Under the pieces are notes generated by a model. The model did not search any database and was not told the DNA's origin. It worked only from the letters and a program-made list of their open reading frames with translations. The position numbers and the translations under genes were made by a program. A stretch of DNA of 64,000 nucleotides, taken from positions 1-64,000 of the forward strand of contig JAHEDT010000012.1 of the NCBI GenBank assembly GCA_024641085.1. The letters are read 5' to 3'. Positions 8,181-16,587 of the stretch are shown one piece after another (position 1 is the stretch's first letter; each line of letters begins with the position of its first letter). The stretch comes from Geobacteraceae bacterium (GTDB taxonomy: Bacteria; Desulfobacterota; Desulfuromonadia; Desulfuromonadales; BM103).

Positions 8181-10346
8181 TTGCAGAACCGCCTTGGCGA
8201 AAGACTCTCCCCGGCAGTCAAATACTGGATCTTCCTGGTCGGGATCATCGCGGTCACCTTTACCGTTATTTTCGGTAGTTTTGTCGCCTCCTACCTGCAT
8301 TTGGCCGCCGACGAGCAGGCCATCTTTAAAAATCTTTTTGACAAACTGATCCCCTTCCCGTTCATCGGTGCAATCATCCTGGTAGCCTTTATCTGTACCA
8401 TGGTCAGCCTGCTGTTTCGCTACTACATCATTCCAGTCCTGCGCATGGCCGAGCAGACCCGCCTGATCACCTCGGCCAACCCGGACTTCCGCATTACCGT
8501 CGAGGGCGCCCGAGAACTGGGCATGCTTGCCAAAGTCATCAATGAATCGGCTGAGGCTTTCCAGAAATTGCAGCACGAGGTCAACGACCGGATTCACCAG
8601 TCGAACCTGGCCATCAAAGAGGAACGCAACCGGTTTGCCGCACTGATGTCGGAGCTCCCCTGCGGGGTCGTCGTCTGCAACCGGGATGGCAGAATTCTGC
8701 TTTACAACAGCCTGGCCCAGGAGATGCTGCAACCTGCCAACGAAGCCCGCGAGGCGGGGACTATCGGCCTTGGTCGATCGATATTTGGCGTTCTGGAACG
8801 GGAGGCGCTGGTCCACGCCCTGGAATTCATGAACCACGCCTTTGCCAGGGACCAGCTGAAACCGGCGCTCGGCCTGATGACCAAGCTGTTCGGCGCGCGC
8901 TTCATTCGCGTCAACATGGCACCGGTCACCTCCAGTGAGGAAACAACCCGGTTCATCTCCGGATTCGTGCTCTCCCTGGAGGACATCACCGGTGAAATCA
9001 ATGCCGACAACGAACGTGATCGGCTGCTGCAGAGGATGGTCGATGCCGTACAGAATTCGCTCGGCACGCTGCACAGAGGGATCACAAACGTCTGCGACAT
9101 TCCGTCACCTGGTGAAGAGACCTGCGCCAGCCACCGTCAGGTCATATCCCAGGTCACCGTTGATCTCGAAGAGCACCTGGCTCTGGCCAGAAAACTTTAC
9201 AGTGAGCACCATCGCGCCTATGGCAAACGGGAGAATGTCCTGGCGGACACACTCCTGGAAGTGATCGCCAAAAACCTCAACGACCGTTTTGCCATGCAGG
9301 CCGAGGCCGAGGTGGAGAAGGTCGTATGGCTGAGAATCGACAGCTATGCCGTCGTCCAGGCGGTGACCACCCTGGCGGGGATGTTGAAGGCCGAGTACGG
9401 CATCTTTGCAATGGCGCAGCAGATAAAGGACCACGACGGCCCCTTTGCCATGCTTGCGTTACGCTGGCCAGATCGAGTCGTTCCCAGAGCGGTCGCTGCC
9501 AACTGGCAGTCTTCGCCGCTTTTCATGGGCAGCGATGGCTCCGCGGATTCTCCTGCAACCATTATCAATGAACATGGCGGCAGCATCACGATTGTCGAGA
9601 CCGAGCAGAGCTATTGCAACGGGATCAACATAACCCTGCCGACCGCACTCGATGAAGACACCGCGGGGATGCAAGCCATGATCCCTCCCAGGCCGATCTC
9701 CTACGAATTCGACCTCTTTCACCAGCCCGGCCAGGAGGCCCTCGGCAAGGTCTCGCTGCGCAAGCTGACCTTCGTGGCCTTCGATACCGAAACCACCGGC
9801 CTGAACCCCACGGAGGGAGATGAGATCATCCAACTCGGTGCCGTACGCATTGTCAACGGCCGCCTGCTGCATAATGAATGCATCGACCAATTGGTCAACC
9901 CGCAGCGGCCGGTCCCGAAATCATCGGTTGAAATCCACGGCATCGATCCTGACCTGCTGCCAACCCAACCCCTGATCAGTGCTGTTCTGCCGCGCTTCCA
10001 CGGCTTTGTCGCCGATGCCGTCCTGGTTGCCCACAACGCCGCCTTCGACATGCGCTTCCTGCAATTGAAAGAGGACGCCACGGGACTGCGTTTCGACAAC
10101 CCGGTCCTCGATACCCTGCTGCTTTCCTCGGTGGTCCACCCGCACCAGGAAGGCCATTCGTTGGATGCGATTGCCGAACGCTTCAACATCAGAATCGTCG
10201 GACGCCACACTGCGCTCGGCGATGCACTGGTCACCGCCGAAATCCTGCTGAAACTGATTCCCCTGTTGGAAGCCCAGGGCATCCACACTCTTGAAGATGC
10301 TCTCACGGCTTCGATCAAGTCGCCCTTTGCCAAGATCACGTACTGA
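8181..10346 (+). CDS. Membrane sensor (HAMP-PAS, kinase-like core) fused to a DnaQ-like 3'-5' exonuclease
   Basis: A 721-residue fusion. TM helices at about residues 15-40 and 55-80 bracket a very short periplasmic loop; a HAMP-like linker, a PAS-like domain (about 150-260) and a region resembling a histidine-kinase dimerisation and ATPase core without a recognisable phospho-histidine follow (about 270-490; NEHGGSITIVE resembles the end of a kinase ATPase domain). The C-terminus (about 530-705) is a DEDDh exonuclease: D535 and E537 (FDTETTG), D623 (HNAAFDMRF), H676 and D681 (HTALGDA). The TTG start has an AGGAG eight bases upstream. This exonuclease class is known near DUF294/DUF4212/acetate-symporter genes in other proteobacteria; here those genes lie about 25 kb away. 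Biological role unknown. Confidence 0.88.
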   Translation: MQNRLGERLSPAVKYWIFLVGIIAVTFTVIFGSFVASYLHLAADEQAIFKNLFDKLIPFPFIGAIILVAFICTMVSLLFRYYIIPVLRMAEQTRLITSANPDFRITVEGARELGMLAKVINESAEAFQKLQHEVNDRIHQSNLAIKEERNRFAALMSELPCGVVVCNRDGRILLYNSLAQEMLQPANEAREAGTIGLGRSIFGVLEREALVHALEFMNHAFARDQLKPALGLMTKLFGARFIRVNMAPVTSSEETTRFISGFVLSLEDITGEINADNERDRLLQRMVDAVQNSLGTLHRGITNVCDIPSPGEETCASHRQVISQVTVDLEEHLALARKLYSEHHRAYGKRENVLADTLLEVIAKNLNDRFAMQAEAEVEKVVWLRIDSYAVVQAVTTLAGMLKAEYGIFAMAQQIKDHDGPFAMLALRWPDRVVPRAVAANWQSSPLFMGSDGSADSPATIINEHGGSITIVETEQSYCNGINITLPTALDEDTAGMQAMIPPRPISYEFDLFHQPGQEALGKVSLRKLTFVAFDTETTGLNPTEGDEIIQLGAVRIVNGRLLHNECIDQLVNPQRPVPKSSVEIHGIDPDLLPTQPLISAVLPRFHGFVADAVLVAHNAAFDMRFLQLKEDATGLRFDNPVLDTLLLSSVVHPHQEGHSLDAIAERFNIRIVGRHTALGDALVTAEILLKLIPLLEAQGIHTLEDALTASIKSPFAKITY

Positions 10347-10585
10347 GGGACATGGCATATCCGAACGTATTCAGGCTATGATCCATGAGGTGAGCGTAGA
10401 ATTAGAGCCAGGAGATTTTCTTTCTGCAGATAGCAACAAAAAAGCAACTGAGCGCTTGACAAAACGCTTATAGCCTGTTGTATTTAAATGTCTAGGATTA
10501 CAAGGTAAATAGAAATCCCCCTTGGTGACCCACATTCCGTGGCGCACAAAGCTTGATGATCATTTCAAACCCGTGGAGGAGACAG
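10347..10585. other. Intergenic region upstream of the liv operon
   Basis: No supported gene. A 31-codon frame from 10378 lacks a ribosome binding site. The stretch is more AT-rich than its surroundings and contains the candidate promoter at 10456-10486 for the branched-chain amino acid transport operon. Confidence 0.5.
10456..10486 (+). promoter_or_regulatory. Candidate sigma-70 promoter for the liv operon
   Basis: TTGACA at 10456-10461 is a perfect -35 box. Possible -10 boxes are TTGTAT (10478-10483, spacer 16) or TATTTA (10481-10486, spacer 19). The 5' untranslated leader to the livK ATG at 10586 would be about 95 bases. Confidence 0.5.
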
Positions 10586-11749
10586 ATGAAAAAAATCAGA
10601 TTGCTTGTCGTTCTATCACTGGTCGTTCTGTTCGCGACCCCTGCCCTGGCAGCCAATACCATCAAGATCGGCTTCAACATTCCGATGACCGGCGACATCC
10701 CCAAGGTCGGCGAAATGTCCAAGCAGGCGGCCGAGATGCTCAAAGCGGATATCAACGGTGCTGGCGGCCTCGATGTCGGCGGCAAGAAGTACATGCTGGA
10801 ATTCGTCTACGAGGATAACGAGGCCAAAGCCGAATCGGCGGTCACCACGGCCCTCAAACTGATCGAAAAGGACGAAGTCCTGGCCATGGTCGGCCCCAAC
10901 TCCTCGAAGCAGGCCGTCCCGGCCGGCCAGGTGGCCAATGACAATGAAACCGTCATGATCACCCCCTGGTCGACCAACCCCGCGACCACACTGGACCGCC
11001 CCTGGGTGTTCCGTGCTGCCTTCCTCGACCCCTTCCAGGGGCCGGTGGCCGTGAACTTCGCCGTCGAGACCTTCAAAGCCAAGAACGCCGCTGTACTGTA
11101 CGACCTCTCCAACGATTACTCCAAGGGCCTGGCGGAAATCTTCAAAGCCGAGTTCGAGAAGAAGATGGGAGCCGGTACCATCCTGGCTTTCGAAAGCCAC
11201 GGCACCAAGGATCAGGATTTCAGCGCCCAGCTGACCACGATCATCGCCAAAAAACCTGATTTCATCTTCGTGCCCGACAACTACAACCAGGTCGCCCTGA
11301 TCGTTCCCCAGGCCCGCAAGCTCGGTTATAAAGGTCAGTTCATGGGTTCCGACTCCTGGGGTTCTGCTGAACTGATGACCCTGTGTGGTAACGACTGCAA
11401 GGGCCTTTACTTCTCCACCCATTACGCTGCAGCCGGCGCCACCGGCGCCACCAAGGAGTTCATCGACCGTTTCAACGCCAAGTACGGCGTGACTCCGGAC
11501 GATGTCGCCGCCCTGACCTGGGACGCCACCCGCATCGTCCTCAAGGCCATCCAGGACACCAAGGGTCTCTCCGGCAAGCTCAAGCGCGACCGCAAGGCGA
11601 TCCGCGAAGCGATGGCAGCGATCCCGAGTTTCGAGGGGATCACCGGCAGCATGAAGTTCAACGAACAGGGCGACCCGATCAAGTGTGCCGTGGTCGTCAA
11701 GATCAGTGACACCGGCACTTTCGAATTCACCAAGTCGGTCTGCCCGTAA
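10586..11749 (+). CDS. livK: Branched-chain amino acid ABC transporter, periplasmic binding protein
   Basis: Captures leucine, isoleucine, valine or a related substrate in the periplasm and delivers it to the LivHMGF permease. The start at 10586 (MKKIRLLVV) follows GGAGGAGAC; the longer frame from 10553 is rejected. A Sec signal peptide of about 24 residues ends at TPALAAN. The mature protein has the periplasmic-binding-protein type I fold, with KIGFNIPMTGDIP at its start and a GPNSSKQAVPAGQVAND segment. Its length of 387 residues is normal. First gene of a five-gene operon; a strong hairpin directly after it should give it a higher expression than the membrane parts. Substrate may be other than branched-chain amino acids, since this family is broad. 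Confidence 0.92.
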   Translation: MKKIRLLVVLSLVVLFATPALAANTIKIGFNIPMTGDIPKVGEMSKQAAEMLKADINGAGGLDVGGKKYMLEFVYEDNEAKAESAVTTALKLIEKDEVLAMVGPNSSKQAVPAGQVANDNETVMITPWSTNPATTLDRPWVFRAAFLDPFQGPVAVNFAVETFKAKNAAVLYDLSNDYSKGLAEIFKAEFEKKMGAGTILAFESHGTKDQDFSAQLTTIIAKKPDFIFVPDNYNQVALIVPQARKLGYKGQFMGSDSWGSAELMTLCGNDCKGLYFSTHYAAAGATGATKEFIDRFNAKYGVTPDDVAALTWDATRIVLKAIQDTKGLSGKLKRDRKAIREAMAAIPSFEGITGSMKFNEQGDPIKCAVVVKISDTGTFEFTKSVCP

Positions 11750-11794
11750 TATGGCAATTCACCGGTTGATTAGTAGGCCGGATTGAGGTACAAC

Positions 11795-11835
11795 ATGACA
11801 GGCTGGAACTTTGTTCCAGCCTGTCATTTGTTTTG
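11795..11835 (+). terminator. Hairpin/attenuator between livK and livH
   Basis: Perfect 15-bp stem (11795-11809 with 11813-11827), loop TTT, followed by a T-rich tail. It sits 45 bases after the livK stop and 25 bases before livH. It can act as partial terminator or as a 3' end protector, a usual way to make more binding protein than permease. Confidence 0.8.
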
Positions 11836-11852
11836 CTTATGTTCAATAGGAA

Positions 11853-12773
11853 TTGATTCAAGTGCTCGCGACCATTATCCAGAACCTGATCAACGCCCTG
11901 CAGTGGGGAAGCTTCTACGCCCTGATCGCCCTCGGCTACACCCTGGTCTATGGTGTGCTGACCCTGATCAACTTCGCTCACGGCGACATTTTCATGGTCG
12001 GCGCCTACATCGCCTTCTTCGTGGCAACCTTCATGCTCAGCGCAGCCGGCCTGCCTGGCTGGGCCGCTTTGGCCCTGACCATTCCACTAACCATGATCCT
12101 GACCTCGATGGTCGGCGTCACCCTTGAACGGGTCGCCTACCGGCCGTTGCGGCGTAAAGGGGCGCACCGCCTCTATGTGGTCATCACCGCGCTGATGTGC
12201 GGCCTGATTCTCGAGCACGCCAACCTGGCCCTGCTTGGCGCCAGTCGCAAGGCCTTCCCGCCGATGATCACCGAGCACGTCTACAACATCGGCGGGGTCA
12301 GCTTCACCAACCTCAAGGTCGCGGTTATCGTCTCCGCCATTCTGGTCTTTATTCTGCTGCAGTGGATCGTCACCAAGACCAAGGTCGGCATGGCGATGCG
12401 GGCCATTTCCTATGACAAGTTCGCCGTGCCCCTGATGGGTATTCCGATGGACAACATCATCGTCGCCACCTTCGTGCTCGGCTCGGGGATGGCCGGTCTG
12501 GCGGGCATCCTGTTCGCCATGTCCTACCCGATCCTGGAACCCTACATGGGTGCCTTGATCGGCTGGAAAGCGTTCATAGCCGCCGTGGTCGGCGGCATAG
12601 GCGATATCCGCGGGGCCTTCCTCGGCGGCTTCCTGCTCGGAGCCGTTGAGATCCTGGTGGTGGCGTTTTTCCCGTCGACTTTCCGCGACCTGATCGCCTT
12701 CACGGTTTTGCTGGTGATCCTGGCCTTCCGCCCGACGGGGCTGTTCGGGGTGGCAAAGACAACCAAGATCTAA
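11853..12773 (+). CDS. livH: Branched-chain amino acid ABC transporter permease
   Basis: One of two integral membrane subunits that form the translocation path. Eight or so hydrophobic segments are visible, and the motif GLAGILFAM (about residue 210) with the adjacent EPYMGALIGWKAF is typical of LivH. The called start is TTG at 11853, with AGG immediately upstream; a GTG at 11862, ten bases after AGGA, is an equally good alternative that removes three residues. Followed by a 122-base gap containing a repeat fragment before livM. Confidence 0.93.
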   Translation: MIQVLATIIQNLINALQWGSFYALIALGYTLVYGVLTLINFAHGDIFMVGAYIAFFVATFMLSAAGLPGWAALALTIPLTMILTSMVGVTLERVAYRPLRRKGAHRLYVVITALMCGLILEHANLALLGASRKAFPPMITEHVYNIGGVSFTNLKVAVIVSAILVFILLQWIVTKTKVGMAMRAISYDKFAVPLMGIPMDNIIVATFVLGSGMAGLAGILFAMSYPILEPYMGALIGWKAFIAAVVGGIGDIRGAFLGGFLLGAVEILVVAFFPSTFRDLIAFTVLLVILAFRPTGLFGVAKTTKI

Positions 12774-12895
12774 AAGATCAAAAACCTTTGAGGGCACTGA
12801 ACACAGAGGCTATGCAGAGCAGAGCCAACCGTAACAACGGTTAAAAAACCTTTCTCTGTGCCTTCGCGTCGCCGCGTTGAGAGTTCCATTCATTT
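12774..12895. repeat. Degenerate 'ctctgtg/ctctgcg' repeat fragment between livH and livM
   Basis: The gap holds a purine-rich arm (ACACAGAGGC, about 12801) and a pyrimidine-rich arm (TCTCTGTGCCTTCGCGTC, about 12853-12870) with a small hairpin (AACCG/CGGTT) between. The second arm resembles the sequence at about 4499-4520. This is a member of a dispersed repeat seen in many environmental genomes; it interrupts an otherwise tight operon. Confidence 0.6.
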
Positions 12896-13912
12896 ATGCT
12901 GAAGCGCTATTCCATACAATTGATCCTGGTCGCCTGCGGCGGCCTGCTGACCTACGTGGCCTACGAGGAGCTCGTCAGTCTCTACCTCCTCTCGGTGCTG
13001 ATGTTCATGGGGGTCAACGTGATCCTCTCGACCAGCCTCAACCTGGTCAACGGCAACATGGGGGAATTCTCCTGCGGCCACGCCGGGTTCATGTGTGTCG
13101 GCGCCTACGTGTCGTCGGTACTTGGCGTCTGGCTGTTTGCCAAGGACAAGGTCTTCGGCCCGCCAGTACTGCCTCCCGAACTGGCCCTCTACGCCTTTCC
13201 CCTGGTGATCCTGGCGGGAGGGGTCGCTGCCGCCCTGGCCGGCCTGCTGGTGGCCATTCCCTCGTACAAGACGCGCGGAGACTATCTGGCAATTATCACC
13301 ATTGCCGCCAATTACATCATCATCAGCGCTATTGAGAACCTCGGAGTGATCGGCGGCTCACGCGGTTTCATGGGCATGAAAAGCGTGATCAGTTCCATGG
13401 AGGATGTCGCCTATCTGCCCTGGATGCCGATCTGGGTGTTCTCCTTCACCATCTTCTGCGTCTGGCTGATTCGCCGGTATGTCTCCTCGACCTTCGGCAA
13501 AGGTGTCAATGCCATCAGCCAGGATGAAGTGGCGGCCGAGATCATGAGCGTCAACACCAACAAGATCAAGACCATCACCTTCATGGTCTCTTCCGGCCTG
13601 GCCGGGATTGCCGGCGGGCTGTTTGCCTACATCCTCGGCTACGTCAACCCCGGCTCCTTCAACATCCTCAAATCCACCGAGGTGCTGGTGATGGTTTACC
13701 TGGGCGGCATGGCCTCGTTGAGCGGAGCCGTCCTGTCAGCAATTGCTTTCACCATTCTGCTCGAGTTGCTGCGGCCATTGCAGATCATCAAGTGGGTGGT
13801 GATTCCGTTGCTGCTGATCATCGTCATGCAGTTCCGCCCCGAGGGGATCATGGGCAGCCGGGAGTTGTCGGATATCTTCCCGTGGCTGAAGCGTTTTTAC
13901 AGGTTCAAATAA
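12896..13912 (+). CDS. livM: Branched-chain amino acid ABC transporter permease
   Basis: Second membrane subunit of the transporter, 338 residues with about ten hydrophobic segments. The LivM signature AIPSYKTRGDYLAIIT (about 115-130) and GGSRGFMGM are present, and GLAGIAGGLFAYILGYVNPGSF matches the family's conserved loop. A start at 12896 puts the first helix directly after MLKRYSI. The leader is the repeat-containing gap, so translation initiation may be weaker than for its neighbours. The following ATPase gene begins 21 bases later. Confidence 0.93.
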   Translation: MLKRYSIQLILVACGGLLTYVAYEELVSLYLLSVLMFMGVNVILSTSLNLVNGNMGEFSCGHAGFMCVGAYVSSVLGVWLFAKDKVFGPPVLPPELALYAFPLVILAGGVAAALAGLLVAIPSYKTRGDYLAIITIAANYIIISAIENLGVIGGSRGFMGMKSVISSMEDVAYLPWMPIWVFSFTIFCVWLIRRYVSSTFGKGVNAISQDEVAAEIMSVNTNKIKTITFMVSSGLAGIAGGLFAYILGYVNPGSFNILKSTEVLVMVYLGGMASLSGAVLSAIAFTILLELLRPLQIIKWVVIPLLLIIVMQFRPEGIMGSRELSDIFPWLKRFYRFK

Positions 13913-13933
13913 CCTCTTTTGATTTAAAGGCTC

Positions 13934-14731
13934 ATGGAAAACGCAAATTCAAAATCAGATCTCCAACCAGTCCTTGAGATCAGGAACCTCACCCAGCAGT
14001 TCGGCGGGCTGCGGGCGGTCTCCAATTTCAACGTGCGCCTGGAACCGGGCGGCCTGATCGGCCTGATCGGTCCCAACGGCGCCGGCAAGACCACGGTTTT
14101 CAACCTGGTCAGCGGCTTCTACCAGCCGACCAGCGGTGAAATTCTGATCAATGGCATCAACACGGCCGGCATGAAGCCTCACCAGGTGACCGGCCTGGGT
14201 GTGGCCCGGACGTTTCAGAACATCCGCCTTTGGAACGACATGTCGGTACTCGACAATATCCGCGTCGCCCAGCATGGCAAGCTCCAGTACGGCTTCTTCC
14301 ACGCCGTCGCCCGCAGCGGCCACTACCTGGCACGGGAACGGCAGATCGAAGACGACGCCCGCGAGTTGCTGGAAGTCTTCGACCTGCAGGATTATGCCGA
14401 AGAGTTTCCGAAAAACCTGCCCTATGGGACCCAACGCAAACTGGAGATCGCCCGGGCGCTCTCAAGCAAGCCGCAGCTGCTGCTCCTCGATGAACCGGCC
14501 GCTGGTCTCAATTCAGCGGACATTCACGAACTGATCCGCCTGGTGCGCTGGATCCACAGTCACTTTGATGTCACCATCTGGATGATCGAGCACCATATGG
14601 ATGTCATGATGGAGCTTTCTTCCTATATCAAGGTCATCGACTTCGGTGAAACCATTGCCGAGGGGACCCCGGCCGAGGTTCGCAACCACCCGGCCGTCAT
14701 CACCGCTTACCTGGGGGATGAAAAGATCTGA
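13934..14731 (+). CDS. livG: Branched-chain amino acid ABC transporter ATP-binding protein LivG
   Basis: Cytoplasmic ATPase that powers uptake. Walker A is GPNGAGKTT (residues 46-54), the signature region is YGTQRKLEIARAL, Walker B is LLLLDEPAAGL, and the switch histidine lies in WMIEHHMD. The Q-loop motif region GVARTFQNIRLW is typical of LivG. The stop codon shares one base with the start of livF (TGATG), so translation is coupled. Its 265-residue length is typical. Confidence 0.95.
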   Translation: MENANSKSDLQPVLEIRNLTQQFGGLRAVSNFNVRLEPGGLIGLIGPNGAGKTTVFNLVSGFYQPTSGEILINGINTAGMKPHQVTGLGVARTFQNIRLWNDMSVLDNIRVAQHGKLQYGFFHAVARSGHYLARERQIEDDARELLEVFDLQDYAEEFPKNLPYGTQRKLEIARALSSKPQLLLLDEPAAGLNSADIHELIRLVRWIHSHFDVTIWMIEHHMDVMMELSSYIKVIDFGETIAEGTPAEVRNHPAVITAYLGDEKI

Positions 14732-15456
14732 TGCTGCTTTCTGTCGAAAATCTTGAAGTTAAATACGGCAACATCCAGGCGCTGCATGGGATCAGCTTCC
14801 ATGTCAACGAGGGTGAAATCGTGACCCTGATCGGCGCCAACGGGGCCGGCAAGACCACCAGCCTGTACAGCATCTGCCGCCTGACACCCCCTGAGGCACC
14901 GCGGGTCATCGCCGGCGACATCAAGTTCCGCGGCGAATCCATCCTGAAGACCCGACCCAGCGACGTGGTCAAGCAGCTCAATATGGCCCTGGTCCCCGAG
15001 GGACGACGGATCTTCGGCAACCTGACTGTCATGGAGAACCTTGAACTGGCCACCTACTCTCGTGAGCGGCATGCCGATCTCAAGGATGAGTATCAAAGGG
15101 TCTTCGATCTTTTCCCGCGTCTGCATGAACGGCGCAAGCAGCGTAGCGAATCGCTCTCCGGCGGCGAACAGCAGATGCTCGCGGTCGGCCGCGCCCTCAT
15201 GACCGGGTGCAATTTCCTGCTGCTCGATGAACCGTCCATGGGACTTGCCCCCCGCCTCAAATACGAGCTCTTCAGGACCCTCAAAAAACTTAACGAAAGC
15301 GGGATGACCATCCTGCTGGTCGAACAGAATGCCAGCCTGGCACTGAACCTGGCGCACCGGGGGTATGTGCTCGACACCGGTGAACTGGCCGCGCAAGGCA
15401 CCAGTGCCGAATTGCTCGGCAATCCCGACGTCAAAAAGGCCTATCTCGGCGGCTGA
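14731..15456 (+). CDS. livF: Branched-chain amino acid ABC transporter ATP-binding protein LivF
   Basis: Second ATPase of the LivHMGF complex. Walker A GANGAGKTT (35-43), ABC signature LSGGEQQMLAVGRAL, Walker B LLLDEPSMGLAP and the switch segment LLVEQNASLAL are all present. The protein is 241 residues and ends the operon. No clear terminator follows within 150 bases, so read-through into the small CXXCH gene at 15669 is possible. Confidence 0.95.
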   Translation: MLLSVENLEVKYGNIQALHGISFHVNEGEIVTLIGANGAGKTTSLYSICRLTPPEAPRVIAGDIKFRGESILKTRPSDVVKQLNMALVPEGRRIFGNLTVMENLELATYSRERHADLKDEYQRVFDLFPRLHERRKQRSESLSGGEQQMLAVGRALMTGCNFLLLDEPSMGLAPRLKYELFRTLKKLNESGMTILLVEQNASLALNLAHRGYVLDTGELAAQGTSAELLGNPDVKKAYLGG

Positions 15457-15668
15457 GCCCGTTTGCTGCCAATCTTCAACCAACGAGTGCCCCTTCTGGA
15501 TCAAACCCGCCGGCCTGGATTCATCTCCTTTCCGCTTGTAACAAGTTGTTGTGCACGTTTGCACTCGCTTTGGCACGCGGCGGAAAAACAACTGCAAACC
15601 TTGCTATTTTAATCCCATCGGCTAGGCTTCCTGATATGTCATGGTTTGTTTATGGAAAGGAGAGCGCC

Positions 15669-15836
15669 ATGCAAAAGATCCCAACCAGGAAGATGGCAAA
15701 GCCACAACTCTCCCAAGCGGTTCCAAACTTCACGAGACCGGTCTGGGGAGATCAACCGATGTCTTGCGCAGAATGCCGCTACAACGACCAGGATATCGAC
15801 ACCTTCCCCTGCGCAAAATGCCATACGCGTCATTGA
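15669..15836 (+). CDS. Small 55-residue protein with CXXC and CXXCH motifs
   Basis: A basic N-terminal part is followed by two cysteine pairs, CAEC (residues 33-36) and CAKCH (48-52). AGGAG lies six bases before the ATG at 15669, an excellent ribosome binding site. There is no signal peptide or membrane segment, so the CXXCH is unlikely to bind c-type haem, which requires export; a four-cysteine zinc ribbon is the better reading. I do not recognise a named family. It stands between livF and the large structured repeat region. Confidence 0.55.
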   Translation: MQKIPTRKMAKPQLSQAVPNFTRPVWGDQPMSCAECRYNDQDIDTFPCAKCHTRH

Positions 15837-15965
15837 TCTGCAGTTAAGTGAGCAGGAAGAGAAAGCCCATTGCCGCCATCAGGCAAAGGGGTGGTTATTT
15901 TATGCCAGAGGACCTGGATGAAGTTCCCCGTCCTTGACGCCACACGCCACACACCTCGCGAGGTA

Positions 15966-16543
15966 AAAACCGGCGGGTCCCGTCCCGCCGGACGCCATAC
16001 TTTTGCCCGGCAGCAAAAGTATGCAAAAGTGCCGTCACCTCGCGGTGGGCATGTCTTGCGCGATCATTCTACGGATCAATCAACAACTCAGCTAATAACC
16101 GCATCCCTGCCCTTGGCAGCACTACGGGGCCCTATTTTACCGGGCCACCGGGGTCTCCGAATGTAATGGCGCCAGTGTAGTCAGCTTTTCAGCTGCTATC
16201 CAAGGACGCAAATTGAGAAACCTAAACCAGTCAGAATCGACTTTTTAATGAGGTTTTGACTTGTTTCACCTCGCACCTCGTTTTTTATAATTTCACACCC
16301 CTCGTCGCGGGTACTGCGTCTGGGCTTCTATTGAGCGACTCGCGGACCATCCGGGGGCCAAACAGAAGGGCCCCCGCCAGGGTCAACGAAGCGTAGACGG
16401 GAAGTTCTCGTGACGTAGTGGTGCTCGGTGCCAATTGATCGCGCGTAAGATATGCCAAGCGCAGCGCCAGGTCCTTTCTTTATGTGACTTTCTTTGGACC
16501 AGCAAAGAAAGTCACCCGGCTGCCGGCCGGGACCGGCGGTTTT
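15966..16543. repeat. Structured repeat, unit 1
   Basis: Begins with AAAACCGGCGGG and ends with CCGGCGGTTTT. Left-end hairpin: 10-bp stem 15996-16005 / 16014-16023. Right-end hairpin: 13-bp stem 16484-16496 / 16503-16515 with loop GACCAG. The first 215 bases or so match unit 2 nearly base for base, the middle differs, and the last 200 bases match again (GACTCGCGGACCATCCGGGG and beyond). An inner inverted pair GGGGGCC / AGGGCCCCC lies near 16350-16375. Confidence 0.8.
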
Positions 16544-16587
16544 GATTTAAATTTTACCTTCTCTCTCTTTGCGCCTAGTGTCTCACC

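Noticed and set aside
10291-10473. 60-codon + frame after the exonuclease gene
   Set aside because: It overlaps the exonuclease 3' end in another frame and includes the liv promoter -35 box; no ribosome binding site.
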